Below, piece after piece: positions 9,324-21,149 of a stretch of 64,000 bases of DNA. The DNA is from Mugil cephalus (Eukaryota; Chordata; Actinopteri; Mugiliformes; Mugilidae). The notes under the pieces were generated by a model. It saw only the letters and a program-made list of their open reading frames with translations, did no database searches and was not told where the DNA came from. The DNA lies in contig NC_061781.1 of assembly GCF_022458985.1 (NCBI RefSeq), forward strand, positions 2,650,501 to 2,714,500, read 5' to 3'. Both the position numbers and the translations under genes were made by a program. How positions within the stretch are numbered: the first letter of the stretch is position 1; each line of letters begins with the position of its first letter.

Positions 9324-10522
9324 CTACTGTATGTTGGTGTCACGGGAGCCAGGCTGCAGAATCTGTAGAGTGACAATGGGTTTCATAGCTTTTCTAAACC
9401 AGGGGTAAAACAGTGCATAGATTAGAGGGTTTATACAGGAGTTAAAATAGAACAGATACAGGACAAAAGTCAAAGAAGAGCTACTGATTGAGTTGTTCCC
9501 AACAAGTGCAACACAATAATATGGGCAGAAACACATTAGAAATACAACTATTAGAACACCAAGAGTCCTGCCAGCCTTCAACTCAGATTTCTTTGTTGCT
9601 AGAGTCAATGAAACCTCAACAGTGACGGCTGCAATGTGAGAGCGCATGGCACGAGCCTGAGACACAGCCACCACAAAAACTCTCATGTATACAACTATGA
9701 TGAGAGAGATGGGAACAATAAAGGTGAAAATCAGGTCAATAATTCCTGCAGTGTAGCTGATTACAATAGCACATTCTCCATAGCAGGAATTGTGCTTGCC
9801 TGGTTGAATCAAATCATCCTTTAAAATGAAAGTTGTGTAGAAAACAGAACAGAGCCAACAAAGACAAACACATACAGTAGTTGAACTCTCTTCTCAGTGA
9901 CTCTAGTGGGGTAATGCAAAGGGTCACAAATAGCCACATAGCGGTCAACTGATATGAGCACCATATCTCCTACTGAGGCAGAAGTAATGATATAGGACAC
10001 ATAATTATACAGAGAACACATCATATCACCAAGAAACCAGCAAGCTGTTTGTTGGAGGATTTCTCCTGGCATCAACAGGACACCGACAAGGAAATCTGAG
10101 ACAGCCAGGGAGAGGAGGAGGATGTTCGTGGGAGTGTGCAGCGTCCTGCATAGATAAAATAAAGAAGACAAATCAATAAACCAGGGAACCCTCACATCTC
10201 AATGACAAAATGATCAGTGGTCTCTGGTGCCAATCATTTGACCTTTTTTTTTTTTCTGCAAAAACAGTGGGTCCAAGTACGAAGTCTTTAATTACCGGCT
10301 CAAACCCAAAAATAGCTGTAAAAAAGAATCAAGAGCAATGTACCATTACCTGAAATGGGAGACTGAGATGATGACAAGCAGGTTGAGAGCCACAGTGATC
10401 ACAGACATGCATGACAGCATGATGTAAAGAAACACAAGTTCAGACGGTGGAGAAGCAGGCTTCGTGCAGGAGGTGTTGAGGAGTTGTGGAAAGCAGAGCT
10501 CAGCTTTGTCACGTGTCTCCAT
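9324..10522 (-). pseudogene. TAAR B, class III-like, broken by one 5-bp insertion
   Basis: Exon 1 is 10350-10522 (begins METRDKAELCFPQL) and exon 2 is 9324-10145, with a 204-bp intron and a standard GT donor (TTCAG|GTAATG). Exon 2 keeps the full TAAR layout: Cys3.25, DRY, Ser3.32, Asp5.42 (IIDLIFTF) and NSCINPLIYALFYPWF. The only break seen is five extra bases at about 9874-9878 in the intracellular loop 2/TM4 region. They shift the frame after KRVQL and lead to a stop about 20 codons on. Everything downstream is open in the other frame, and without the five bases the length is about 329 residues. It may be a young pseudogene, a null allele segregating in the population, or a sequence error. 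Confidence 0.85.
10146..10349 (-). other. TAAR B intron, GT-AG
   Basis: A phase-2 intron at the same place as in the other copies, with the donor changed to canonical GT and the acceptor TATGCAG|GACGCTG. It is the shortest of the six introns. Confidence 0.8.
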
Positions 10523-10559
10523 CTTCAGAGACCTGCAGCTCTGTCAGTTTTCTGAACAT

Positions 10560-11280
10560 AAAATAACCCATATAACTTGGAACTCTCTCACTTTAACCAC
10601 TCCCCTCCTTTCTTTCGCCATCTATTGGACACAAAAGACAGTCCTCCTTCCCATACTCAGCTAACCACACCACAACAAGTGATGAAATAAACGTTACTGT
10701 TAGAACTTTACAGTAAGTTAAAAGATATTCTTAATATTTCAACACAGGGGTCCAAGGCAATCCTCAAAGAATGTCCACATGCAAACTAAAATGTAAGACT
10801 GGTGCCACACAACTGGCAAAAAAATGGACCAATGGCCAATGGACCCTTACTTTCTGTTCTGTATGCGATTTAGTACTGAACTCTGCATCCTTGGTCAGAT
10901 TATTGTTCTTGTTCAGTGGGTGCATCGTCTATTTTTTCTTTCTCTTGGGCTTTTTTGCGCTGTTAAAAACAAATGTATGTTTACCCCTAGTTGTAGTATG
11001 CATAAACGTATGTTTTTAGTTTACTGTCAAAGAGCAAAGGCTTGATAATCAAAGAAAATCAATGCTTTAAGCTCTGGACTTTAGGTTTTATTGACCTGCT
11101 AGACGTACTTTCACACCAACAATGACAAAAGCTAACTCATAGAAATTTGGTCAGCATTGCAAGCTAATGTTGTCGCATTGGAAAGTCAGTCAAGCATTCA
11201 TTGGTCATTGACAACACTGAATTAAATGAAGCAAATAACTGTGATTGGTTGACACATCACCATGTGAGAATGCAACATAT
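10560..11280. other. Spacer upstream of TAAR B, no gene seen
   Basis: No motif-bearing reading was found. Overlapping 70-80 codon open readings at 10771-11045 have no recognisable family. The 5' flank of B does not obviously match the flanks of C, D and E. Confidence 0.4.
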
Positions 11281-11289
11281 CAGTCTATC

Positions 11290-12100
11290 AGTCTGGAAAG
11301 GTTTGAGACTCGTCCAAGAGGTCACAAAAGACTCCACAACAACATCCTCACTTTCCTCAGTTAAGGTCAGTATTCATGACTCCACCATGGAGTCTTGGAC
11401 GAGTTCCGAGACCAAAACCACTTCTGAGCAAAAAAAAAACAAAAACAAAAAACATAAAGACTCATCTCAGTTTAGCCAGAAAACATTTTGATGATGACTT
11501 TTGGGAAAATACTCTATGGACTGACAAATAAAAGTTGAACTTTTTGGAAGGTGTATGTCCCATTACATCTAGTATAAAAGTAACACAGCCTTGCAGAAAT
11601 CACACCGACAGTAAAATCTGGTGGTGATGGTGTGATGGTCTGGTGCTGTTTTGCTGCTTTAAGACCTAGAAGACTTGCTGTGATAAATGGAGCCATCAAT
11701 TCTGTTGTCTACCAAAAAATCCTGAAGGAGAATGTCTGGGCATCTGTTGGTGACCTCAAGCTGAGGTGAACTGGGGTTCTGCAGCAGGACAATGATCCAA
11801 AACACACCAGCAAATCCACCTCTGAATGACTGAAGGAAAACAAAATGAAGACTTTGACCTAGTCAAATCTTGACCTAAATCCCATTGAGCTGCTGTTGCA
11901 TGAAAAAAAGTGGTTCATGCTGGAAAACCCTCCACCCTGGCTCAATTTCAACAATTCTACAAAGATGAGTGAACCAAAAAAAAAGTGAACCACAGCGCTG
12001 GAAAAGTTATCTCATTGCAAGTTATCGCTTGATTGTAGCTGTTGCTGCTAAGGGTGGTTTGTTTTCCTTTAATAATAACAACCTTCATTTAACAACTGCA
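11290..12100 (+). pseudogene. Heavily decayed Tc1-like transposase
   Basis: Plus-strand fragments in shifting frames match the Tc1 layout: LVQEVTKDSTTTSSLSSVKVS (helix-turn-helix part, about 11305-11380), WENTLWTD (first catalytic Asp, about 11498-11525), a CDGLVLF stretch (about 11630), an SAAGQ*SKTHQ stretch where QQDNDPKHT is expected (about 11780-11815) and FQQFYKDE near the C-terminus (about 11945). There are many stops and indels. Terminal repeats were not found. It belongs to a different Tc1 family from the copy at 6116-7773. Confidence 0.65.
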
Positions 12101-12417
12101 TTTTGTGTTTATTGTGTTATTATATGAAGCTTTTTATGTTTTATATAAAGCACTGAATTACCTTGTTGTTAAAAGGTGCTATTCACAGACAGATGCCCCC
12201 ATAAGACCAATTACAGTTTACATTTAGCAGCAACAATTTTAAATAAAAACATTTTACGTGACATTTCAACTCATTTTATTGTGGTCCTTGGTGCATCATA
12301 TCAGAATAAGACTGTAGTTGCTTAAGCTTCTTGAAAAATTAGGGCTCAGAATTAATATGTCCAAATTAATAAGTAATTAATAAGTCTACTCGTACGGCAC
12401 GGTAAGTGACATATTTA

Positions 12418-15400
12418 CAGTGGGGCAAACAAGTATTTAGTCAGCTACCAATTGTGCAAAGATGTAAAAAGTAAAAAGATGTTGTAAAAAGATGAGAGAG
12501 GCCTGTAGTTTTCATCATAGGTACACTTCAACTATGAGGGACAGAATGGGGGTAAAGAATTCAGGAAATTACATTGTAGGATTCTTAATGAATTAATTGG
12601 TAAATTCCTTGGTAAAATAAGTATTTGGTCACCTACAAACAAGCAAGATTTCTGGCTCTCACAGACCTGTAACTTCTTCTTTAAGAGGCTCCTTTGTCCT
12701 CCACTCGTTACCTGTATTAATGGCACCTGTAGGAACTTGCTATCAGTATAAAAGACACCTGTCCACAACCTCAAGCAGTCACACTCCAAATTCCACTATA
12801 GCCAAGACCAAAGAGCTGTCTAAGGACACCAGAAACAAAACTGTAGACAAACTGTAACAAAGGAGTGGCTTCGTAAGAAGCATTTCAAGGTCCTGGAGTG
12901 GCCTAGCCAGTCTCCAGATCTCAACCCTGGACACAACCCTGGGAGACCTGGGCAGCAGAAACGTTCAACCATTTGGCCTCAATATCATCTGAAACCACAA
13001 GGGCCCACTATAAGACTAACCAATGAACCATGCCATCGAAGGGAGAGGACCAAATAAGTCTATCACAGGTCCGTGAACAGTTAAAACACAACAACAGGAT
13101 GCAAACAAACAAGAAAATGGATGATATGAATAGAGAGGTCCAGGCCCTTAAGAGCAGTGTACAGTTCTCACAAAAAGAAGTGGATGAGCTAAGAGAGACT
13201 TTAAGGATCTTAAAAACAAGTGCAAAGAAGCACGCACTGACATTAGCACGGTGTGTGAATCTGTCATGACTATGAATGGCAAATCAGAGTACCTAGCGGG
13301 TCAATCAAAACGAAATAATATAGTTATTGATGGCATCCCAGAGTCTCCACAAGAGAACTGGGAAGAGGTGGAAAGTAAGGCCTGGGACCTGTTCATGCTG
13401 TAACTACAGATGGATGAAAAGAGAATTGAGGTGGAGAGGGCCCATCGAATGGGAAACAGTAGAAATGCAGACAGAGCTTGACAGATCATGGAAGTTCCTG
13501 TGCTTTAAGGACAAGATGGCTGTGATGGCGAAACGGCACAAGCTGAAAGGTACTAATATCTTAATGAAGATTATCCTGCATTGATCACATATATACAGTG
13601 CACAAAAGCAATATTGGTACCTATTGGTTTCAGCAATCATTATGCAATAGCAATATGCAGAAAGGCTAAAATTCCAAAAGTGGGACCAAAAATAGTATTT
13701 AAAAGATCATATAAGCTATTCTGTTGTGATTTGTGTGTGGAGGATGTTGAAAATATATGTTGGTTTGATGTTTTCAAGGAGACTGATCCAGATATTGCAC
13801 TTCAGATTTTTATGGAAATGATAATTCCAGTAATGGACAAACATGCACCTTTAAAAAAAATGAACTGTATGAACTGTAAATGCATCCTGGATTGATGAGG
13901 AGTTAAAGAAATGCATGGCTGACAGAGACAGAGCAAAAAGGGCTGCATTGAAATCTGCCGTTTGTTTTGATTGACAGTTATAATGTAAACTAAGAAATGA
14001 TGTAACTAAACTGAATAGGAAAAAGAAGAAATTATATTATGAGGCTACAATAAAGAGTGAACCATAATGGGAAAAAGCTATGGAGTACCCCGAACAACAT
14101 AATGAGCCAAAGGAATACTTCAACACCACCAAGTTATTGCAATTATTACTTTACAGGTAAAGTTGAAAAATTGAGGCATGGGATGCAAAAATCTAGCTGT
14201 GAAGATGGAAAGAAGCTAGGGTGATACCTCTTCCAAAGAATACCAAGAGTGCCTTCACTGGTTCTAACAGCCAACCAATTAGCTTGACACCAGTTCTTGA
14301 TAAAAATAGTATACTATCAAATACAAGACTATTTGTCTGAGAACAACTTGCTAAGTAAATATCAACATGCTTAGATACAGGGCTACTCAACTACTACAGC
14401 ACTTACACAAGTGATGACTTGGTTGAGAGAGATAGACCACCATAGAAAAATATGGTGTGAGCAGTACTACTCAATTACAGTGCAGCCTTTGATTTAATTG
14501 ACCACGAACTGTTAGTTGATAAACTCAGGTGTTATGGCTTCACCTAAACAGTACATGCATGGTTGGAGAGCTATCTTTTTAATATAACTCAAAGTTTTTT
14601 TTAATGGTTGCTCCTCAGAAGCTAGAAAGGTTGTGTCTGGTATTCCACAAGGGAGTTCACTGGGTCCGTTACTATACTCCATCTTTACAAATGACTTTCC
14701 TCTGGTGCTGGAGAAAGCCAAAGTGTCCATGTATTCTGATGACACAACAATATACGTACATGCACCCACAGTAAAAGAAATCAGTGATATCCAAAACACA
14801 GAACTAACAGCAGTATTAGAATAGGTGACTAGCAACCGATTAGTTTTAAACATACACAAAAACAAAAAGCATCATCCTTGGGACAAATCATTCACTGAAC
14901 AGTAAACCCCAGTTAAATTTCATGATGAACAATGTTACTGTTGAGCAGGTTGAAGAAATAAATCTCTTGAGTGTCATTTTAGAAAGCAATCTGTCATAGA
15001 CAAGGCACATAGATGAAGTAGTTGCAAAGATGGGGAAGAATATATCAATCATAAGGAGACAGACAGAACTGGTCAAATAAGTGGTTGAGACACTAGTATT
15101 GTCACAGCTAGATTACTGCTCAGTGATGTGATCAGGCGCAATCATGAAGGACCTAGGAAAACTACAGCTAGACAAGCATGACAAGCTCTCTTGGATGAAA
15201 GTCACTGAAAGGCTGAAAGTATCACTACTAGTCTTTTTAAGAAATATTAGATTGTTAAAACATCCTACCTGTCTGTATAATCAATTAACTTTAAGCTCGG
15301 CTGTACATGCATATCAAACGAGACATGCCACAAGAGGCTGCTATCAACTGCCTAAAGCTAAAAAAGAATCGATGTTAAAAACAGTGTTGTATAGAGCAAT

Positions 15401-16236
15401 AGTAGCATGGAATGCACTGCCAAAACACATTATTGAAGAAAAAAATACATCACGCTTCAAAAGCCAATTGAAAAATTATCTAGCAGCTCAAAGGAATTGA
15501 GGTATAGATTGGACACATACATAAGAGTGCGCGTGCGCACACACACATACATATACACATAGATATATGCATCGGTATTCAATTCATTATTGATTATTGT
15601 AATGATGGTGATTGTTAATGACTGTTGGTGTTGGTTATTGTTATTGTCATTTAGAAATATTATTTCATTTACCTTGAGTTTAGTTCAATGAATGTGAATT
15701 TTATTAATAGTTTAACAAAAAGTTCTGGTTTGTTGTTGCCATTGTTTTATTTTATTTCTGTTTTTTACTGTTTTATTTTATGTGTGGACCCCAGGAAGAT
15801 TAGCTGTTGATGGGCAGCAACTAATGGGGATCCCAATAAACACCATAGAAAATCTTTGGAGGGAGTTGAAAGTCTGTGTTGCCCAGTGACAGCTCCAAAA
15901 AGTCACTGCTCCAGAGGAGATCTGCATGGAGGAATGGGCCAAAATACCAGCAACAGTGTGTGAAAACGTTGCGAAGACTTACAGAAAACACTTGACCTCT
16001 GTCATTGCCAACAAAGGGTATGTAACAAAGTATTGAGATGAACTTTTGTTATTGACCAAATACTTATTTTCAACCATAATGTGCAAATAACTAAATTTTC
16101 TGGATTTGTTCTCATTTTGTTCCCCATAGTCGTGGTATACCTATGATGAGAATGAGAATTACAGGCCTCTCTCATCTTTTTAAGTGGGAGAACTTGCACA
16201 ATTGGTGGCTGAAGAAATACTTTTTTTGCCCTACTG
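12418..16236 (+). mobile_element. Tc1-like transposon split by a LINE
   Basis: The left end CAGTGGGGCAAACAAGTATT follows TA (12416-12417). The right end ...GCCCTACTG is followed by TA (16237-16238). The inner parts of both ends (ACCAATTGTGCAA and TTGCACAATTGGTGGCTGA) are inverted copies. Transposase pieces on the plus strand are [14 protein letters not shown] at about 12800, [20 protein letters not shown] at about 12862-12920, and the C-terminus ENLWRELK...KGYVTKY at about 15848-16037. The central catalytic region is deleted between 12850 and 12860. A LINE fills roughly 12990-15840. Both the deletion and the insertion make it dead. Confidence 0.85.
12990..15840 (+). mobile_element. Non-LTR retrotransposon (LINE) inside the Tc1 element
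   Basis: Plus-strand order: an ORF1-like part (about 13030-13580) with a coiled-coil stretch and NNIVIDGIPESPQENWEEVE, typical of LINE ORF1 proteins; a jump into the endonuclease end and linker of ORF2 (about 13580-14050, ending near NKHAPLK-like text); then reverse transcriptase (about 14200-15000) with SGIPQGSSLGPLLY and the catalytic box YSDDTTIY, Ser replacing the usual Ala; then the C-terminal region to a stop at about 15500. The 3' UTR ends GGACCCCAGGAAGATTAGCTG...AATAAA, a common fish LINE tail. Most of the endonuclease is lost and there are many stops. I place it in the Rex/CR1/L2 neighbourhood without certainty. Confidence 0.75.
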
Positions 16237-16238
16237 TA

Positions 16239-16585
16239 TGCATGTAGCAGTTGCTTATAAATCCATTAATTTATCATAAAGTTATACAAGAGAAGTGCTT
16301 CATTAAAAATTATTTGTCAAATGACGACATAAACCTGAGATGTCATGCAAATTCATCACAATGAATTTGCATGACTTGAAAACAGTTTGCAAATTGTTTT
16401 AACATGATTGATGTCTTCTACTACCGCTTATCCTCACCTGAGCTAATTTCTTGGATGTCTATCATTGTGATGGTCACTTGATCCTGTTGAGGAAGACTGC
16501 TATGCTTTTAAGGTGCCTTAGCCATTGAGCATAGGTGTTACAAGATGTGTTCTTCTTCCATATGCTTATCTAGTATTGTACCACG
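16239..16585. other. Spacer without recognised features
   Basis: Between the Tc1 right end and the Penelope-like fragment. AT-rich, with no gene seen. A short repeat of CAAATTCATCACAATGAATTTGCATGAC character near 16345-16380 is a small imperfect palindrome. Confidence 0.4.
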
Positions 16586-16589
16586 ACCC

Positions 16590-16795
16590 AACAACCCAAA
16601 GACGAAATACCCAGGCAGAAACGGAGCAATGTAGTGTATGCTGTTCAGTGCAGTGAGGAATGTACAGACGTGTAAATCAGGCCACCAAACAACCCATCCA
16701 CAGAGGAGCCAGCTCATCAGGGACTTACTCAGCAGTCCACCTACACCTGAAGGACAAAGGACACTCCTTTGATGACAGCAATGTCAAAATCTAGA
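16590..16795 (+). mobile_element. Penelope-like element fragment (GIY-YIG endonuclease)
   Basis: In shifting plus-strand frames the sequence gives VVYAVQCSEECTDV, then TKQPIHRG, SSSGTYSAVHLHLKDKGHSF and DDSNVKI. This is the GIY-YIG nuclease region at the C-terminus of Penelope-like retroelements as seen in fish. Only about 70 codons remain. The YIG part of the motif is damaged by a frameshift. It ends directly against an L1-like fragment at about 16795. Confidence 0.6.
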
Positions 16796-18160
16796 GAAGG
16801 CATCCAGATCGGGGAGCAGGAACACCGAATTTCTTTATATGCTGATGACGTAATAATTTCAACAAATCTGTCAGTATTACAAACTTAATGCAGCAAATTG
16901 AGAAGTTTGGATGATTCTCCAGTTACACTTACTTACAACTTAAAATCCTCAATATTATTTCTGAGCAAGGAAGAAATTCAATTCAATTCAGTTTTATTTA
17001 TATAGCACCAATAACAATACAAATCATCTCAAGACGCTTCACAAAAACCAGCCTGCAACCTCCAGAGTAAGCCTGAGGGTGACGGTGGCAAGGAAAAACT
17101 CCCTTTTAACAGGAAGAAACTTTGAGCAGAACCCAGCTCATTTGGAGGGACCCATCTGCCGAAGGCCAGCCGGTTAGAAACAGAGAAGATAGAAAGAAAC
17201 CAGTCATAAATACCTATTTTATAAATGCAAAGAAAGGTTTCACTTACCTTGGTGTTAAAATTACCTCTGAAATTCACAAGATTGTCCGAACAAACTATGA
17301 CCCATTAATAGATGAGGTGAAAGAGACATTGGATCGATGGATGACGCTGCCCATATCAATGACTGGCTGTATAAACCTGATTAAAATGACAGTTTTACCA
17401 AAATATTTATACCTTTTTCAATCCCTTCCTCTCCCACTTCCAAAAGAGCTCTTTGCCAAGCTCAGTAGCATTTTCAGAAAAAAAAAAAAAAAAAAGAACC
17501 CTTTCCTTAGAACACTATTGATATCTGGTATAAAGCACATTAGTGTATTAAAGACACTCCTCCCATATCCCGCTTCTCTCCCAAATGGGTAATGCATATA
17601 TCAGAGCAGGAAGAGTGGATGGTAGTTTTAAAATCTGGTCTGATAGAGGTGTACGCAAATAAAGGACCTTTACATGAATGGTAAATTTCTCACATTTGAT
17701 CAGTTGAGTCAGATCTATAACATTCCAAGAAAACATTTTTTTTTTTTTAAAAAAAACATTTACGATTAAAACATTTCATGTTATCTGAACCACGACTACT
17801 ATCACATGTGGAAAATCTTACTCTTTCAAACCTAAATGGGAGGAGACATATTTCTCTGTTCTATATAACTTTAATATCATTTGATAAAGAGTCCTCTATA
17901 GATGGACTAGAGGTATGGAGACAAGATGTTAAGAATATACATATAGCTGACTAGAAAATGTCATGCTTAAAAGCTCAAAAACAATCAATTAATACAAGAA
18001 TTAAGTTATTAAGAATTAAGTGGTTAATGAGAACTTACATTACCCCGGTCACACCATGACCATGAATATTTCACTGTCTTTGACAATATTATTGTGTGCT
18101 GGTATGTGTCTAATATATTTAAAATCAATAAAAAAAAATGTTTACAAAAAAAAAAAGAAG
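16796..18160 (+). mobile_element. L1/Tx1-like LINE fragment, split by a short repeat
   Basis: The first piece (16796-16975) reads GIQIGEQEHRISLYADDVII, the RT catalytic box YADD. The second piece (about 17205-18050) continues with INAKKGFTYLGVKIT, DRWMTLPISMTGCINLIKM and VLPKYLYLFQ, the conserved post-RT region of L1-clade ORF2 proteins. Stops and frameshifts occur near 17480 (an A tract) and beyond. The 3' end is AATCAATAAA followed by A-rich sequence at 18125-18160. It is 5'-truncated, as usual for LINE insertions. A 230-bp repeat interrupts it just after the RT box. Confidence 0.75.
16976..17204 (+). repeat. AATTCAATTC-type short interspersed repeat, copy 1
   Basis: It starts with AATTCAATTCAATTCAGTTT and TTATTTATATAGC, and ends near AACAGAGAAGATAGAAAG. 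It lies within the L1 fragment, whose reading resumes at once on the other side, so this is an insertion. A short AAGAAA string on both sides may be a target duplication. A second copy is at 33980-34215 and a partial inverted copy at 53290-53375. The family is widespread in fish genomes. Its mechanism of spread is not clear from the sequence. Confidence 0.7.
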
Positions 18161-18169
18161 AGCACCATC

Positions 18170-18815
18170 TGGCCTTGAATCTACACTTGACGTTCCAAAG
18201 ACCTATTATTTTATTTATTTTTGCTCATATGTTCCGCTTGCTTCCTTCGCTCTTTTTCATTTGGGATATTTAGCTGTATTGATTTTACAGGGGGTATAAT
18301 GTCCTCACCAGATTAATAAGGTACACTGCGGTCATTGGTCTTTGAGTGAAACAAATGCATCCTAATATAACAGTCCTGCAGTAAATCTCATTTCATGACT
18401 GTCAAAATGTTTAGTCATCGTTTGTGGTGAAAACACATTTAAAGTGGTAACAAATGTGGTAAATTATACCGTATTGTGCATTATTTTGGAGAAGGTAGTT
18501 TGCGGTATAACTGGAGTGAATTAAACAAAAAAATAATTCTCAGTTATTTAGCGTAGCCCAGTGACTAAAGTAGGTTTTTCCAAATAACAGAAATGTGCAT
18601 CAGTACAACACAATACAATTCAATAGTACTATCAGTGTCTGCCTAACTCAACTATTTTGGTTATTTAAAATAAATGCTGACGACCATAAACTAAAGATTT
18701 TGTGCAGGACTATTGGAAAGCATTTGTTTTCACTTGTCTACCAAATAAACTGGCAAGTAGGCGTATGTAGTTATTTTTGTTTCTTGTAGAGAAAGTGGAC
18801 CACGTCACAGTCTCT
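18170..18815. other. Spacer downstream of TAAR C
   Basis: No gene or repeat was recognised. The last 30 bases before the TAAR C stop match the 3' flanks of D and E (TCTCTCTACAGTATGTT region). Confidence 0.4.
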
Positions 18816-20044
18816 CTACAGTATGTTTACCCCCCAGGAGCCAGGCTTCAGTATCTGCAGAGTGACAATGTGTTTAACAGCATTTCTAAACCAGGGATAA
18901 AACAGTGCATAAATCACAGGGTTTAGACAAGAATTGAAATAAGCCAGGAAGACTACAAAAGTTCCAGATGTAGTACTGAGCACAGCCTCAGACACAATAT
19001 AACAATAATAAGGGCAGTAACATATGAGATATACAACTACAAGAACACCAAGAGTCCTGGCTGCTTTCAACTCAGATTTCTTTGTCAGAGTCAATGAAAC
19101 CTGGACTGTGACAATTCGAACTTTAGAGCGCATGGCACGAGCCTGAGACACAGCCACCACAAATACCATCATATAAAGAATTATGATGATAGTAACAGGA
19201 GCAGTGAAAGATAAAACAACATCAATAGTTCCTGTAATATAGTCAATGACAAGCACACATTCTCCATAGCAGGATTTACTTCTCTCTGGTTGAGCCAGGA
19301 CATCCTTCACATAATAACTGCTGTACAAAGCAGAACAGAGCCAACATAGACAGACACTGAGTCTGACTCTTGACACAGTGACTCTGGTGGGGTAATACAG
19401 AGGATAACAAATAGCCACATAACGGTCAACTGATATGAGGACTATATGTCCTACTGAAACACAGACAATGACAGATCCCACTAAACTATAAAGACAGCAT
19501 ATGGCATCTCCAAATATCCAGCAGTCTGCTTTTCTAAAGATTTCTACCGGCATCAGCAGCAGGCCCACAAGAAAATCTGACACAGCCAGAGAGAGGAGGA
19601 GGATGTTAGTGGGTGTGTGAAGCTGCCTGGAAGGAGACAGAAAAGCATCAATTACACATTAATCATGTCAAAATGTCTTTAGTTAAAATGTTCACGACAT
19701 TTGCTCTAGTTTAGGGAACTGAAACTGCCAGGGTTCTAATACACAGAATGTTGTTATTCAAATGATGATAATGCATTAATTAATTCAGTCATGACAATTT
19801 GATATAATAAAATCAAAAAGTCTTTTTAAAATATAAACTGTATGTTTTGCTGAGGAGTGAATCTGTACCTGAAATGGGAGACTGAGATGATCACAAACAG
19901 GTTGAGAGCCACTGTGATCACAGAGATGGACGATAGCAGAATGTTCAAGACTCCAGCTTCAAACCAGTGAAGTGTGGGCTTCCTGCAAGATGTGTTGACG
20001 AGATGTGGAAAACAGAGCTCCACTTGGTCCTGGATCTCCATCAT
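18816..20044 (-). CDS. Trace amine-associated receptor, class III-like (TAAR C), intact
   Basis: Exon 1 is 19869-20044 and exon 2 is 18816-19626, giving about 328 residues. Translation can start at either of two adjacent ATGs (20042-20044 or 20039-20041). The second aligns with the METKDE-type start of A. Exon 1 has an N-glycosylation site (VNTS) and TM1. Exon 2 has Cys3.25, DRY (SVDRYVAICYPLYY), CYCPYY in TM6 and the full TAAR signature NSCLNPVIYALFYPWF. Position 3.32 is Gly and 5.42 is Asp (TIDVVLSF), the class III pattern. The splice junction is canonical (TTCAG|GTACAG ... TTCCAG|GCAGCT). It would be a plasma-membrane amine receptor of olfactory neurons coupled to a Gs/olf-type G protein, by family. 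Its closest relatives here are D and E. Confidence 0.9.
19627..19868 (-). other. TAAR C intron, GT-AG
   Basis: A 242-bp phase-2 intron, which joins as SHFR-QLHTPTN. Its sequence is clearly related to the introns of D and E and to the remnant at 51827-52066. Confidence 0.85.
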
Positions 20045-20165
20045 TAGACAGCTACAGTACCAACAGCTGTCTGGCCAGAACTCTCTGTTGTATCACTGAG
20101 TTACTTGTTATACAATCCCCCAGTCCCTCTGTTTTATTCTCAGTAGATTTATGTCCATCCTCTTT
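20045..20165 (-). promoter_or_regulatory. Conserved 5' flank of TAAR C
   Basis: About 120 bases upstream of the start are shared with D (40215-40330) and E (48765-48870). They include GACAGCTACAGTACCA next to the ATG and ATTATGTCCATCCTCTTT-like text further up. Conservation after duplication may simply reflect recent copying. No clear TATA box or Olf1/EBF site could be picked out by eye. A role as promoter/5' UTR is inferred from position. Confidence 0.35.
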
Positions 20166-20169
20166 CTCT

Positions 20170-21140
20170 TTTTACCTTTCCTTAATGTTTATGTCCATTT
20201 TATTTCAACTTACATCTGATAAACTTTTAATCCCCTAACTAAAAAAGTATTACAAATTATGCATGATCTTGTTTTGTGAATACATACAGTATACTGTACA
20301 AGTGAGGAGGGAAACATGGTTGAAAGTCATGACAGCTCATAAAACACAAATAGTATCACCTAAATAGTCATAGTTCAGGGATCATAAAGAAAGCACAAAG
20401 GACCTGAAGAGACTAGTTTTAGTTTTTGAAGCTTTTAAATGGTTTTGAATATTCTCTCTTAGTCACCTCTTTTTTTTTCACCTCAACAAGGTTTTCACAT
20501 TGTGCTGTTAAAGGGAGGAAAAGTAAGCGGCAGACAGGGTCGGTTGCAGGGGAGGGCAATTCCCAAGACATTTTGAACTAGAGGCCAAGACAAAAATCAC
20601 AGCAGAACAGAACAATATGACCAGTAACTTTTTTGAATTAACTTTGTTTTTACATAAATGCAGCAAAAATAAATTATTCTATGTTATTTCCCACCAGCAC
20701 AATGAAACAAATTTTAAACCTTATCAAATTTTATTATATATGCAATTATACTCATTAAAACTGCATTGTCCTGACAAGCCATGATAAATATGACATTTCA
20801 GAAAGAAGAATTGAAAGACAAAGTAAGGAGTTAAACCTAAAATAAATTAAGTGAAAAAATAACACACAAAGAGTTTGTAACAGTCAGTAAGTTTACATAC
20901 ACAGCTTTATCGAGCTAACCTCAAAAACAACATTAATGTATTAATAATTTACCTACTATTTAGTGACCATGGTATATGCGGGATAACGCCTCGTGGGACT
21001 CACAGTAGTCTCAAGCTCTCATATCTATGCCGCCACCTCAACTCCAAGCATCCATGTATAAGTCATAAACCCCTTGCATTTTTCAGAGCAAAACTGGAGG
21101 AGTTGAAAAACAGTAAAAAAAAACAAAAAAAAAACAACTG
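20170..21140. other. Spacer upstream of TAAR C
   Basis: AT-rich and non-coding by eye. Short A-rich runs occur at 21115-21140. No repeat family was assigned. Confidence 0.4.
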
Positions 21141-21149
21141 CAGTTTCAT

